Both the position numbers and the translations under genes were made by a program. Source: Trichostrongylus colubriformis (Eukaryota > Nematoda > Chromadorea > Rhabditida > Trichostrongylidae). Taken from it: 64,000 bases of DNA. The stretch is taken from assembly GCA_963978905.1 (NCBI GenBank), contig OZ022260.1:18712334-18776333 (forward strand), in the 5' to 3' direction. The first letter of the stretch is position 1, and each line of letters starts with the position of its first letter. The notes under the pieces were generated by a model, which was not told where the DNA came from, ran no database searches, and saw only the letters and a list, made by a program, of their open reading frames with translations. This document shows, piece after piece, positions 1 through 12,014 of this stretch.

Positions 1-1534
1 CCCACTCGTCTGGACGCCGCCAATAAATGTGACACCGGGTTTTTACAATATCAATCCACTCGACGTGCTCTGAAAGTACGGGACATTCAGATAACGCACA
101 ACCACAAACCAGTATTGCTGTCACTACTAGTAACAAAGAAGGAAAATCCAAAAAGGAAAAACACACTCTTCTGTTCGAGGTAATCGAACACAGCACGAAT
201 TCCTTCCGGAGAAAGGCGCCCTGAAACATATGCAGGTTCACAGTCAGGAAATTAAGTTCAAGTAAAATGGCTGTAATGATTTCCTTGCTGACATGCGGTA
301 AAAATATCGCTCTTGCAATATGGAACAACTTACTATTTAACTTCTGATTGTAGAACAGCTCACTATTGGCCGCTTCAGTGACGTCGAGTGTGAAGATCTT
401 GTGGTGCTGCGCGTAGTCTATCACCAAACTAGCCCACGTTTCTAACTGTTTCTCTCTTGTAGCTAACGTTGGTTGAAGGCTGAAGAAGTCCTGTTAGACT
501 AGAGTTCAAACATGATGGAAAATTCAAGAAGCAACATTATCTGCACTATGTGATCGGAAAATTACTGATAACTTGTCCTCATTGGGCCGATGCCGTACTC
601 TATCAATATGAGACAATGCAACGCTGCAAATTCGTACGAGACTCGGCGACTCGAGGGTGAATGAAGCAAAGACCTCGCATACAAAACGCGACATCGCAAA
701 ATCGCATGGTCTGACATGGGCCTTACTGTTACACAACGCTTGGTGGAAACTGCCAGGGATAACCACGGCAGTAATAGCGGAGTAATGGAAAATAAACTTG
801 AAAAGATTTGAAGCTTTTGAATACAATGCGTTTGACGGTCCCCTGGGGTACCTGGAGTGATATCATCATCTGCAGATGGTGCCTACTTTGCTTGCAGCCA
901 TGTCCATCATCTGAGACTGCGATACCTTACCATGCGGCGCGAGGGGAGGGGGTTACTGGGATGCCAAATTTTAAACAAATTGGACTGATTTTCTTTACCT
1001 TTTCCATCACCGATCAAGCACTTACAACCTCTGCACTCATTTTTCAGAGGATGACAACTATGCACCGAAGCGGAATGACATTTTGTGAGGCGATTCAAAA
1101 ATAAATCATGTTATCGAGGCTTAAATATAGAAAAAGGAGCTTTATGCAGGTCCCCTCCGACAAAAAGTAAGTCAAACTGCAACAACCTAACTGAAACCAC
1201 TTTCGCCACCACCTCAATGGGACAAATAGGGCGAGAATGGGGGACGAAATATCAAGTTAAACCAGAACGCCGCGAGAGATAGGGAATAGATCTCAACTTA
1301 TTGATGTGAGAGGACAAAAAACTACAAAACCGGGAAGTCATAAAGTGAGTCCATTCCAGCTGAAAAATAACTGCAACAAATCACATGGTACTAGGAGAGA
1401 AAGTTGGTAAACAAATGGAAACCAGGAGCTGACACAAATGAAAAAATGAAGAGAGGCCTTCGAAGAAGAATAAATTTTGAACATAGACATCCACCTCGAT
1501 CAAACCCGCCTGGTACTCTCGAACTTGAGCCCCC
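1..1534. other. No recognised gene
   Basis: Short frames on both strands lack splice-supported conserved motifs. There are no clear inverted repeats. Confidence 0.6.
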
Positions 1535-1667
1535 TTTAGGGCACGTCAGACTCCGCGATTTGCAGTGTCGTACTTTCGCTCAGATACTGAATCCATGAGA
1601 TCTTGCATTGCTGCAACTTCGCGTGCGAAGCAGCGATACCGCAAAATCGCGAAGTCTACCGTCGGAC
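1535..1667. repeat. Family A MITE, diverged copy
   Basis: GGGCACGTCAGACTCCGCGA on the left and ACCGCAAAATCGCGAAGTCT with ACCGTCGGAC on the right are degraded family A ends. TTGCTGCAACTTCGCGTGCG is the family core. Confidence 0.6.
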
Positions 1668-1843
1668 TTGGCATCGTTTGCACGCGTTGCCGCATAGTGT
1701 TGGACCTAATGCCAACGCATGCATATGTAATGCGTCGCGGCGAGTGCGATCACACAGACCACTTCGATCGCTGGTCGATACGTATCTGTTTCATACCCAA
1801 ACTGCAAAAGCACTAAAAATGTGGCAAGCATCGACAGCCGCTC

Positions 1844-1993
1844 AGGCCGCCGTCAGACTTCGCGATTTTGTGATTCTGCGATTTTACGGTGTCGCGGCTA
1901 AGCGCGCAAAGTTGCGGCATCGCAAAATCTCAAGGTCGTATTATCGCATGCGTAAGTGCGACGCCGCAAAATCGCGAAGTCTGACGGCGGCCT
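1844..1993. repeat. Family A MITE, well-preserved copy
   Basis: The ends AGGCCGCCGTCAGACTTCGC and GCGAAGTCTGACGGCGGCCT are perfect inverted repeats. Internal CGCAAAATCTCAAGGTCG and GTATTATCGCATGCG blocks recur in other copies. Flanks are TC- and -AAG. Confidence 0.85.
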
Positions 1994-4450
1994 AAGAGTG
2001 AAAGCAGTGCACAATACTCTACATTCGCATGTTTCCAAATTTCGTATTCTCCTTGCACGGCAGCGCTAACAAAATTTTCCAGTTATTTGAGAGTCATAGT
2101 CTCCTGGTAAGTTAGAGCCCCATTCAAGGGAGCCTAACGTCCGATTTTGCCTCTGGGTCTCCCCGGCCTCCATTTACATTGAAAAGACAACATGTTGCCT
2201 AGCGAGTAGCATGTGTCTTCAGCAAAAACATCACATACATACACCCACATTTCACCCATTGTTAGCGAACACAGAGCACACTACAGTGTCCACCACTGTA
2301 CACCTAGGTAAGTAAACTTACGTGAAAAAAGGCGGGAAATCATATTGCCATGGCCATTTGAATGTCATTCTATCCCGCGCTTTCCATCACCTGCAAGCAA
2401 ATGCTTTGCATCAGAAACTTGTCGTTTGCACGAACATAATTTCGAAGACGCGAAGGAGGAGAAGAATCTGAATTGCTATTTGCCAGGGTGGTTCACCCTC
2501 TCGAAACATTTAGTGACAGTTATACCGGAGAATATGGACAGGTTGATCTACCGAAATCTCTTCATGAATATGTATTCAAAGGCTAGGTCACGTCAACCTC
2601 GCATACACTCAGCAGTATGAGTGGAAATTATGGACCACATAGACCCAATCTACGACCTGGTGATGTCGCATAACCGATCGATATATATTTAATCTTCACT
2701 CGAACAGCAAATTATTCGCAAAGTATGCTACGGCCTTACATGGTAACTGCGAGCAAATCTACGAATCTTACTGTAATAGCTCCTCGGATAGAATAATGTA
2801 CTTTCCTTATGAGGAGGATAGAGCATCTCAAAAAAGAGTGAATTTCCGTGGACATGCACGCTCGAGACTTGATGGAAGAGGGAGGGAATTCCTTTCACCT
2901 CTAGAGCTTAGTAAAAGATAGGTACACGCTGAGCACAGTAGGATGGTGTCTATACTTAAGGTACGCGCGGGCGGTCGCGTGCGAATCGTTGCTGGGGCGC
3001 GCCAGACGTTTCAAAAAACGAGGGAAGGGGGTGCCCTAGCGATTTCAACATAGGTGCCCAGAATGCTCACACTCATTCTCTGAATCATGTAGTTTGCTAT
3101 ATTATGCGCTATAAAAAAAGGGTGGACGTAGGGAGATGCTTGTATTCCTTTCAACGAAGCAGATTTCAATAGCCGATCACATATGAATAGTGCTAAAAGG
3201 ATCAAAAAAGTGACATTCCACGATTTCCCTTTTTGGTCGGACAACCCAGCCGATTCGCACGAGTCACGAGGTATAACCCAGCCTTATGAATAGATACGAT
3301 CCACAGTGACGTGCCTCCCTCCCCCATTGAACAGTACCAAACTTCCTCTCACAAGGAAATTAACAGCAGGATGACTTGTAGGAAAATAAGCATCTATATA
3401 CAAGAAGGGTAAGATTAGAAATAATAATTCTGAATCGTACTTTAATATTGTTGTTGCGAAGTCTCATGATTTCATAAATGATCAGCAACAATTGAGACTC
3501 CAAAATATTTCGCGTAAAAGAGCGAAGTGGTGCGAAAATTTGAAGCCGATGACTCACTGCAGTTATTGGGGAATACTTGTGCTTTAAATGTACAAATGGG
3601 CGAGGCAATGTGTGCGTATGAAGCAAATCATGCTATGCATCTTAATCCACTTCCCAGCTCTATAAAGACAAGCCTTTGAAAGTGCGAAGACCGTATGTAT
3701 GATAAAATGACTGCGAGCAAAGGGGCGCAGATTGCACCTAGGGCTTTGAAAAGGAGTGAGCTTCGGGATGAAAGAGCCATTTCTGCCTCCCCTTTCAATC
3801 CACGTGGCGTCAAGGACGAATCATGTTTCTGGCATCACTGATTTACATGCAGAAGGTGAATAACTGGGACACCCCCAGATTCCAATCAGCCTAGAACGAG
3901 TGCTGCAACACTGGTCAATGTCTGCGTATGACATGAATTTTACACACGATCAAGCCTATCAACTACAGTGACCTACTTTACGGAATAAACAATGAAAATA
4001 AAGATTATAGATCGGTGACTAGATCACGAGAGCAGAAGAATGACAAAACGTGAACACCGTCAGAAAAAGTCGATCAGAGCGCGATAAGCACATCAATGTT
4101 GATGTCCCTTTTGGTGGTTCAACCAATACTTTCGCCATCTCGACACGGCGCTTATGAGAAAGGAAACATGCGAGCAAATGAATGGCCTCAAAACGAAAAG
4201 AGGACACAAAATCTGTTTCGATGCAATTAGCGGTGAGTGCTCATCGTCGTGCTCTCGCCGCACACCTGATGCCATTCCAGAATCAACAGTTTCTGCAATC
4301 AAGTATATATTTTTACTTGAGCTTCAGTCGAGAGGAAGGTGGCGGGACCTCCCATAATCATTAGGCAAAACCAAACAAAAAAAAAGGCACCGAACCCTAA
4401 GTTTCTGGAGTGTCCCACCTCCACTCATTAGCACCCAAAATCGAGGTTAA
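1994..4450. other. No recognised gene
   Basis: Gene-free by inspection. Only short frames; a GC-rich patch at 2965-3005 is unexplained. Confidence 0.6.
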
Positions 4451-4842
4451 GGCCGCGTTTGTACTTAGCGCACTGACGCCGTCGCCGCCGGTGCCGGCGT
4501 TAAATTGACGCAACCATTTGCCTGCCGCAGACGACGGCGTCAATAGATGCGCACTGTTTGCAAACCGCTCGACCCAACCACACTACGGTATGGTGATCGT
4601 GGCGAGGGCCCAGGAATTCAAATTCGAATATGGCATGGTATGGCACTATGCCAAGATTCAAAATCGAAATCGTAGGGTCTCGCCGTAGTGTGGTTAAGTC
4701 AAGCGTTTTGCAAACGGTGCGCATTATCTATTGACGCCGTCGTGTGCGGCAGGCAAATGGTTGTGTCAGTTTGTGACGCCGTCGTCGCCGGTGTCGGCCA
4801 AATTGACGCCGGTGTCGGTGCGCAAAGTATGAACGCGGCTTT
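4451..4842. repeat. Family C MITE (GC-rich, about 390 bp)
   Basis: The ends GGCCGCGTTTGTACTTAGCG and CGCAAAGTATGAACGCGGCT are inverted, followed inward by GACGCCG(T/G)CGCCGCCGG repeats. A second inner palindrome centred near 4620 reads CCACACTACGGTATGGTGAT on one side and GTAGTGTGGTTAAGTC on the other. TTAA-like flanks. Confidence 0.8.
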
Positions 4843-6106
4843 AACAGTTAAAACAATTTAAATAGGCAAAATTGGAGTAGGAGATTAACGGAAACCGTTT
4901 AGTTAGGGTAGCGTTGGTGGTTGAATGATTCAGTGATTACATCAAGACTGCACCACCAAACGAGAATTTGATCTGATGCCATTTTGTGACTCTCACAGTC
5001 TCCTTTCCAATACATAACTCTTTCTACAATCACAGCAAGAAGTGCTTTCACAACCAAACCGTCTCATCACTTCTCGTCGCTGACCTGCCAATCGGGCAGC
5101 TTTGAAGCGGAAGGTGCAAGAACCAAGCCGAAGATTGATTACCACGTGACGCTAACGTCAAACCTTCCAGCGATCTTCCATAGCGCTATTGAATGGAACC
5201 GCTTCTTCCATTCACTATGAGCTAATTGTAGCGCCAAACAGTATTCCAAACACATTTGAAAATAAAATGTATTCAACAAAACTATGGTTTGCTCCCGACT
5301 CTTGGGTCATATTGGAGCAAACCAATGCATTCCGTTGTAATTATATAATGTTAACGCCGCAACTGCACCGTTTAGCGGCCCTTGCTGGTCTTTTTCAGGC
5401 TGCAGCCTTTTCGCAAATGCATGTGATGAGAATAAGTGCCAGGACTAGGATAGCGACCTAGTCGGTAAAGTCAGTATGCATGCTCAACCACACATCAGCA
5501 CACCCAGTCAGCTGTCCATGTTGCATTAACGCATCGACCACACTTTAGTGGTACTCTCCTTTCAAAAACTCATGCGCCAGCTGTCCGAAAGCTGGGTCCC
5601 ATTCAATGCGGTTTATTAAATCTAAGAGGCAATTTCATTCTTCATTTTTACGAATATTGACAGTACACCGGAAAGGCCTAGAGACGAGGCCTCTACCCGT
5701 ACGAGTGACAAGCCCATTCGGCTGCTGGGCTTCACCGCTATCACATACTATTTCTAGGATGTTAAATCAGGCGATGTATTAGAAAGGTAAAATATCTCAA
5801 CAAAAGCCAAACTGCTCACCATTTATATTTCGGCCTCGTTCCTTTCGTTTCAACAACTACCCTGTCATGGAGCTAACTTAGGACCAAACCAATACCCTTC
5901 TATTGATGCAGCATGCAATACTCAATAAAAATGTCAAAAACAGTGTTTCCCGGGACACACCCGTTTCTCAGGACAATATCTTCACACATGAAGAGCCTTA
6001 TGCGTCTTCAACGGGCATATACCGGCAGCAAAATGAGCGTGGAAGTAGGCTCAGGCATCCGTCGAAAAATTCGACGAGGCAGTCGAGGGTTGGAGGGCGT
6101 CGTATT
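4843..6106. other. No recognised gene
   Basis: I see no conserved coding sequence or mobile element between the family C MITE and the family D fragment. Confidence 0.6.
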
Positions 6107-6460
6107 TTAGTAACTTCCTCGACAAATACTCGACACCCGGTAAGGGGCGACTGGGCGACTATTCGCGTCGCGGCGCCGCACTCGCGACGCCGTCAGTACA
6201 AGTTGCCGCGGTAGTTTGCAATTCCGCTCAACAGCAATGGGCTGGAACTGTGAAAGATCCAAAGATTGCAGGTTAAAAACTTCGCAAGTTTGCCATGTCA
6301 TTGTTGTAGCTGTTTCAACAGAGAAAGCCGCAAACGACTCGCACTCGTTGCGCCGCTCGCCGCGCGAAAATTCGACCAATCGCCACACACCCCTCGACAC
6401 CCATGCACCTGAACAGTCTATGCACCGTGAAGCAAAGTTTGAGCCTGCTGCTGATCGATA
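6107..6460. repeat. Diverged copy of the family D inverted repeat
   Basis: The left block GCAATTCCGCTCAACAGCAA with GGGCTGGAACTG, and the GCCGCTCGCCGCGCG block to the right, resemble the 11.1-kb copy, but the fold is poor. A run of CGCGTCGCGGCGCCGCACTC precedes it. I see no coding evidence here despite open frames on both strands. Confidence 0.45.
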
Positions 6461-6839
6461 GGGCATCCTACTATGACTATTATTTTTACCCAAGTCCATA
6501 AGAGGAAGGAACCCATTCGTTTCTTCAATAAGGTTCAGGCAAATATACGCCCAAGTGTGCAGATTGACTAGTCAAAGATCGTTTCAATCAAGATGATTAG
6601 ATATGCAACTTTTTATAAGATGCTCCCCCCCCCCCCCCCCTCACTCCCCCTCATTGCGATAACACCCGATCATCATACTTCGTAGAGGGCAGCTTGAAGG
6701 GAAAAAAAGGGGAGGAGTCATGCTTTCGCATTATTTATGAAATCTGCGAATGATCGTACCGTGCCCATTTTTGGTAGTGGTCGTACTTTTTGAATTTTCC
6801 TCGACGCCGTTCGACCCTACGCAAAAGCCCGCCCTATCA

Positions 6840-7222
6840 GGCCGTGCCATACTTCGGATTTTGCGATATCGAGGCTCCGCACGCCAGGTTGCGGCAATGC
6901 GACATCACAGAGGCATAGTATCGCGTGCCGAAGAGTGAGGCCGCGGTCATACTTTACGTGTCTGCGGCAGGGCGTGGCCGCGTATCTTGCGTCTCCACAC
7001 TGCCTCGTTGCCTGCGTCATCTCTGCACCTCCCCCGTGCCACTCTCTCTCGCTGCCTGTGAGAGAGAGTGGCACGGGGGAGGTGCAGAGATGACGCAGGC
7101 AACGAGGCAGTGTGGAGACGCAAGATACGCGGCCACGCCCTGCCGCAGACACCGCAAAGTATGACCGCGGCCTGACGCCGCAAAATCGCATAGCCGCAGA
7201 TTCGCAAAGTTTAATGGCGGTC
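6840..7222. repeat. Family A MITE, interrupted by a second MITE
   Basis: The left end GGCCGTGCCATACTTCGGAT and right end (reverse complement ACCGCCATTAAACTTTGCG) match family A ends. The internal text TGCGGCAATGCGACATC...GTATCGCGTGCCGAAGAGTGA, then CGCCGCAAAATCGC, is collinear with the intact copy at 8849-9004 apart from the insert at 6939-7172. Flanks are TCA and TTA. Confidence 0.75.
6939..7172. repeat. Family B hairpin MITE inserted in a family A copy
   Basis: Arms 6939-7050 and 7060-7172 are almost perfect inverted copies around a 9-base loop (7051-7059). The ends are GGCCGCGGTCATACTTT / AAAGTATGACCGCGGCC. TGA is present on both sides (6936-6938 and 7173-7175), a 3-bp target duplication of the TNA type used by PIF/Harbinger-like elements. 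Open frames on both strands are caused by the palindrome. Confidence 0.85.
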
Positions 7223-7585
7223 TTATGAAGATATTAAAGAACGAATATTGACTATCATTCCCTTATTCATAATGACATGAAAAACACTTTATTACAGCGA
7301 GATGAGCGATGAAAGAAATAAAGCCGCCGACGAAAGCAGGAAGATGATCATCGCAATCCCTCCTTGAAAGGAATTTCGTTGCTCCCTTTAGCCTCAAATA
7401 CGCCAGCCGTTGTTAATCATGAGAACACACAACAAATTTGAAAAAAATCTGGCCAGATGTTTATCCTCTCAATAGGTATGCCCCGTTATCATCCCCTCCA
7501 CACTCTCATCGTGAATGGGGAAATAAATCGTCCCAGTCGATAATTCCTACAGCCCCATTCTACCTATCACACGTTGAAGACATAA

Positions 7586-7866
7586 AGCCGCGTTCATTCT
7601 TTGCGCACCGACGCCGGCACCGGCAGCTACGGCGTAGAAATCACGTGCCCGCCGCCAACCACATCGGCACTCTGGTGAGGCGCTCTTATGTAAAGCGCCC
7701 GACCTAACCACACTATGATGACTGTAGCGAGAGTCCAGAAATTCGAACCCTCTACGTTTTACAACGGAGCGCGCCACCAGAATGTCGCCGTGGTCGGCGA
7801 CATCCACACGATATTAACGCCGTCGCTGCCGGTGCCGGTGGCGGTGCGCAAAGTATGAACGCGGCA
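7586..7866. repeat. Family C MITE
   Basis: The ends AGCCGCGTTCATTCTTTGCG and CGCAAAGTATGAACGCGGCA are inverted, with TAA on both sides (7583-7585 and 7867-7869). Both arms continue with CACCGACGCCGGCACCGGCA-type text. The inner block CGACCTAACCACACTATGAT recurs in the 4.5- and 8.6-kb copies. Confidence 0.85.
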
Positions 7867-8544
7867 TAAGAGTCAAAGTAGTAAATCAAAGTGATGCATT
7901 ATATAGTAGCTTCACCACATGAAAAACAGAAAAAAAGCGCAAAAAAAGAAAGAACGGGAAAGTCAGCAAATACTTTGGAAGACTGCGCCAAATGAATGAA
8001 TTGTTGCAATAAAATGTTGTTGCCAAAACATTCGACACCCCCTACCCTTTTCTTGATTTCATCTGACTCAACTATTTCGATTGATTCTTCGTGCGAGTAA
8101 TTAAGAGTACTACAGAAAACTTTCCAGTGAAGAGCAAGTTCTCCGTTTCTCACGAAACAATATATAATACTTTCCGCTGCTCTACATAGAAATTGCACTT
8201 TAAGTAGGTAGTTTCTTCTTTCTTCCTCATACAAAAACAGAAAGTGAGAGTGTCACAGAAACAGAAACCCAGATTTCTACTTGAAGCGACGGCTCTATTC
8301 GCTCTGCTTTAGCTCACTCAGCATCGGTACCGAGCAAGACTGCACTATGACAATGTAGGAATATGTCCAGAGCGCAAAAAAGTGAAATTTACTCAGCCAA
8401 GCGGAACACAACCCTTCAAAATGATGGTGTCACTTCGACGTTTAGATAGATGTTACACTCTGCCATTTACGACCTAGCATGTGAAACGCCGTGTGGCGTA
8501 GCGTGTGCGAAGTCGCAGAAGGGCGAAGCCTGACATCTGCTCAT

Positions 8545-8845
8545 GCCGCGTCCATACCTTGCGCATCGACGTCGACACCGGCGACGACGACTCCGGTGAC
8601 GCACTTCGTTTGCAAAATTCTCGACCCAACCACGCCACAGTATGATAATTGTGGCGAGATCCCATGAATTCGAATTCGAATCTTGGCGTAGTGCCAAGCT
8701 ATGCAAGTTTCGCATCCAAATTTACGGACCCTCGCAACATCATCATACTGTAGTGTGGTTGGGTCGGGCGATTTACAAGCTCGTCACCGCAATGCTGCCG
8801 TCACCGCCTGTGTCGGCGTCGGTGCGCGAAGTATGAACACGGTGC
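8545..8845. repeat. Family C MITE abutting a family A copy
   Basis: The left end GCCGCGTCCATACCTTGCGC pairs with the right end GCGCGAAGTATGAACACGGT. The inner arms CGACCCAACCACGCCACAG / CTGTAGTGTGGTTGGGTCG are inverted. TAA at 8846 separates it from the next MITE. Confidence 0.8.
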
Positions 8846-8848
8846 TAA

Positions 8849-9004
8849 GGCCGCTGTCAGCCTTGGCGATTTTGCGATGTAGCGGCTCAGCACGCGAAGT
8901 TGCGGCAATGCAAGAACTCAAAGTCGTAGTATCGCGTGCGAATGTGTGACGCCGCCAAATCGCAAAAGCGCAAAAATGCAAAGTCGCGGAGTTTGACGGC
9001 GATC
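8849..9004. repeat. Family A MITE with TAA target duplication
   Basis: The left end GGCCGCTGTCAGCCTTGGCG and right end GCGGAGTTTGACGGCGATC are inverted; TAA stands on both sides (8846-8848 and 9005-9007). Its left TAA is also the right flank of the family C copy 8545-8845, so the two elements abut. Confidence 0.75.
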
Positions 9005-9007
9005 TAA

Positions 9008-10733
9008 TAGTTCCGATGAACGTTTCTTTATAACATTATGTTTTCAAGAGACAGGACCAAAAATGCTGATGTGATTCTGCGACTTACTCCCAAGCCTACC
9101 CATTGATACCCATTAGCACTTCACAAAGTGAAAAACAGTAAGTAGTACTTGTGAGACTGCAACACCACACATTTAACACGAGGTCAAGTTAAAAATAAAT
9201 ACGTCGTTTATGTACAGTACAAAATCTTGAACAGAAAAAACGAAGATCTACTCAATAACTTATAACAAGATACGATGCTAATGTAGCTGGGTAGTTCGGG
9301 GGAAGCATTGCACTGTGCTCGGCCTCGGGCGCTGTTTTTGAATAGTTTTTGAGCCCAAGCCTCAGTTTAAAGGGAAGCCCCTATCCCTCCAAAATGCGGC
9401 TTAGGTGAAAAGTACACTTGAGCATACAAAATGATAACTGTAGACCGGTTTCAAGTAACGGACCACAGCGCGGCAACGAGTGCCCCTCCCACCCCTCCCC
9501 CTGCATTAGCACCTAAAATACCTCTGACAATGATAATACAAGCACAAGCACCGAAATAATAATCAAGGAACAATTTCACTGTCGGCACGGCGGCCAGTTC
9601 AGGGATAACGCGATGAGGGAGGGGGTGAGTGATGTGCAGGCGGCCGGGAGGGGCAATCGCAACGGCACCGCGCCATCGCTGCCGCCGCACACACGACGAC
9701 AGGACAATCGCCGCTTTGCTGGAGCTACTCGGCTTAGGCTTAAGCTGCTGCTGCCGAAACATGCCCAGCCAGCAGGGCTGTTTCATCGTTGCCTTTTCTG
9801 GATCGATAACGAAAACGACTAGCCAGGCGGCCGCCATCGTCTACAACACACCCTCACCAACCCACACACACTCACACATTCCTTTGCACATCCACCCTCA
9901 CATCAGCGTAACATGCATGAAATGTCTGAAGTGCATATGTGATGGTGAGTGCGGTTCACCTCATAGAAAAGTGCAGCATAACGTGCATGGCACTGTTGAA
10001 TGCACACCTCCGGCCACCATAGCCATGTTCGTGAAGTCTGAGCATAAAGAAGCAAAGGTATGGTGGAGATGGCTACTATTCCTCATGAATGAACAAAAAT
10101 TTTCATATTTCTTCTTGGTTTCCAAAAAAAGAAGTAATGGCATGTTCATCACCATAGTTACTAATCCTACATTATTTTAACCCACATTATAGACACAAAT
10201 CGAGGAAGTGTAGCTATAATTCACTACCGCCCAGATTACTCGAATGGGATGAGGCGCTCGTCTAGTTCGAGAAATATGCACATTGTAGTTTTGAGTCAAG
10301 ACAAGGTTATGGCATTTTGAATTGAGAAATACTAGGGGACTGTCTACTGGGGATACTTACCCAGTAGTGCTTTCAGAGTTCGCAGGCGTTCACGGACGTG
10401 CCCTTGATGAAACACTTAATAAGACCTTTAAAGATATTTAACGTACCCAAAATAGAGAAAGCTATGATAAACCGGTCGACGCAATTCTACTATCACGAGA
10501 TTTTTTGGTGCTGCGACTTCGCGAAAACCCTGAATGGCAAAGTCGCGATTTCTGACATGCGCCTCGAAAGTTCTGCAAAATTCCCAGCTTGCTTGGTGGT
10601 TTCCGGGTGACACTGGAAATTTGGAATTTCATAAGCCGTAGGGGGATGTACACCATCAGGACATAAATTTCGCTTTGCGCGGTCTAGGTATGACACACAG
10701 GACTCAACCAATACGGCGCCGTAGCTCGCACCA
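9008..10733. other. No confirmed gene; GC-rich patch with frames on both strands
   Basis: 9450-9840 is GC-rich and carries a 128-codon minus frame (MAAAWLVVFVIDPEKATMKQ...) overlapping a plus frame of 183 codons (9629-10180). Neither has a recognised domain, and I find no donor site that makes either a convincing first exon. CA-rich text follows at 9850-9900. Confidence 0.5.
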
Positions 10734-10736
10734 TTA

Positions 10737-10910
10737 AGTGCCGTTCACACTTTGCGCCGGGAGGTTATAGCTGTGTTCACAGGCAACGAGGCAGAATGGC
10801 ACGGGGCAGGTGCAGGGATGACGCATGCAACAGGATAAGGTGGTACGGGCGGAGAAGCAGAAACACACAGCCACCCCCTGCCACTGGCACCGCGCATTAT
10901 GAACGCGGCA
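10737..10910. repeat. Family C-related short MITE
   Basis: The ends GTGCCGTTCACACTTTGCGC and CGCGCATTATGAACGCGGCA are inverted, and TTA is present on both sides (10734-10736 and 10911-10913). The centre CAACGAGGCAGAATGGCACG is shared with the family B hairpin rather than with long family C copies, so B and C are probably related. Confidence 0.75.
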
Positions 10911-11069
10911 TTATGTCGCACGTTAATCGCGGCCATGTGAATTTTCTCCTACTGGCATACATCGCGGTAGTAGAGAACATGATGGAATAAAAAATGAAGG
11001 CAAATAGCTTGACAATCTCGACATTAATCACCACAGTAATTTTTAGTAGTAATACCCTTATCCTTTATC

Positions 11070-11393
11070 GGAAGTCGCTGTATTTACCGCGAACGGGTGT
11101 GTGCAGACATGACAGCGAATCGCGTGGCCGACCATGGCGAGCGGAGCGGCAAGTACGAGTCGTTTGGAATTCCGCTCAAGACGCAATGAGCTGGTACCGT
11201 GGGAGACCTTTAAAGGAAGGCGAACTCCCGAAGATTTCAATTTGCAGTCTTCAAAGGTCCCTACGGTACCAGCCCATTGCGTCTTGAGCGGAAATTTCAA
11301 ACGACTCGTACTGATGGCGCCGCGAGCGGAATGCCGCGAACGATTCGCTGTCATATCTGCACACTCCCACCGCGACCCCATCTTGTGACTTCC
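11070..11393. repeat. 324-bp inverted-repeat MITE, family D
   Basis: The ends GGAAGTC / GACTTCC are followed inward by mirrored GTGTGCAGACATGACAGCGA, GCGAATC and GGAATTCCGCTCAAGACGC / GCGTCTTGAGCGGAAATTTC blocks, with the fold centre near 11228. Open frames on both strands are produced by this symmetry. Related fragments lie at about 6107-6460 (TTCCGCTCAACAGCAATGGG) and 29970-30260 (CCAGCCGCTTGCGTGGAATT, reverse orientation). Confidence 0.75.
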
Positions 11394-12014
11394 TTAAATA
11401 CTTCATGTGGTTCAAAAATATTCAGTGGATTGGAGCTATATTAACGCGACAACGTAAAACGTAAAGAGATAATGCTCGACAGTAGACTGATCACCTCACA
11501 CTCACGTCAAACACTTCTATCCTAGAAAACAGACACATCAAGTGTACGACAATTTCTACCTATACCGAGGTAAAATGAAAGATGATAACAAACACTTCTG
11601 CACATTTTGAGAGAAAAAGGAGCATTATGACTGAATAGAACACGCAATATCACATACAATACAATGTAATAAATATGAAGAGCATAGAGATAGAAAATGC
11701 ATACATATACGCATATTAAAACATATTGAGACCGGCTGCTGCTTTTTAGAATTTGCACATTCATGATACACCCGCAAGGTAGCAATTCTTATACTAAAAC
11801 TTACACTCTTGAGAGAAAGGTTACTCTTAGGAACTTGGGAACTGCTCATGTGAATGATCATGTCTAGATGAATGCAGGATACGTAACCCAGCTAAGAAGC
11901 AGAATAAGAAAACGTTGGTACGGTATCCCACATACCAGCCACAATCATTGACATAAACTGCTCACGTTCCTTTGTACATGGCGAACTCAGGTTGGATCTG
12001 CTACGTCACTTCTG

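Noticed and set aside
6625..6640. C-run (also 32451-32464, and a G-run near 24330) as possible regulatory quadruplex sites
   Set aside because: Simple homopolymers with no adjacent gene start; also prone to sequencing error.
6817..7207. Overlapping 79-124-codon frames on both strands with identical peptides
   Set aside because: They are produced by the palindromic MITE at 6939-7172, not by coding selection.
9629..10180. 183-codon plus-strand frame, the longest unassigned one on the plus strand outside repeats
   Set aside because: Composition is low-complexity (His/Pro/Ser from CA repeats) with no domain, and it overlaps an equally open minus frame.
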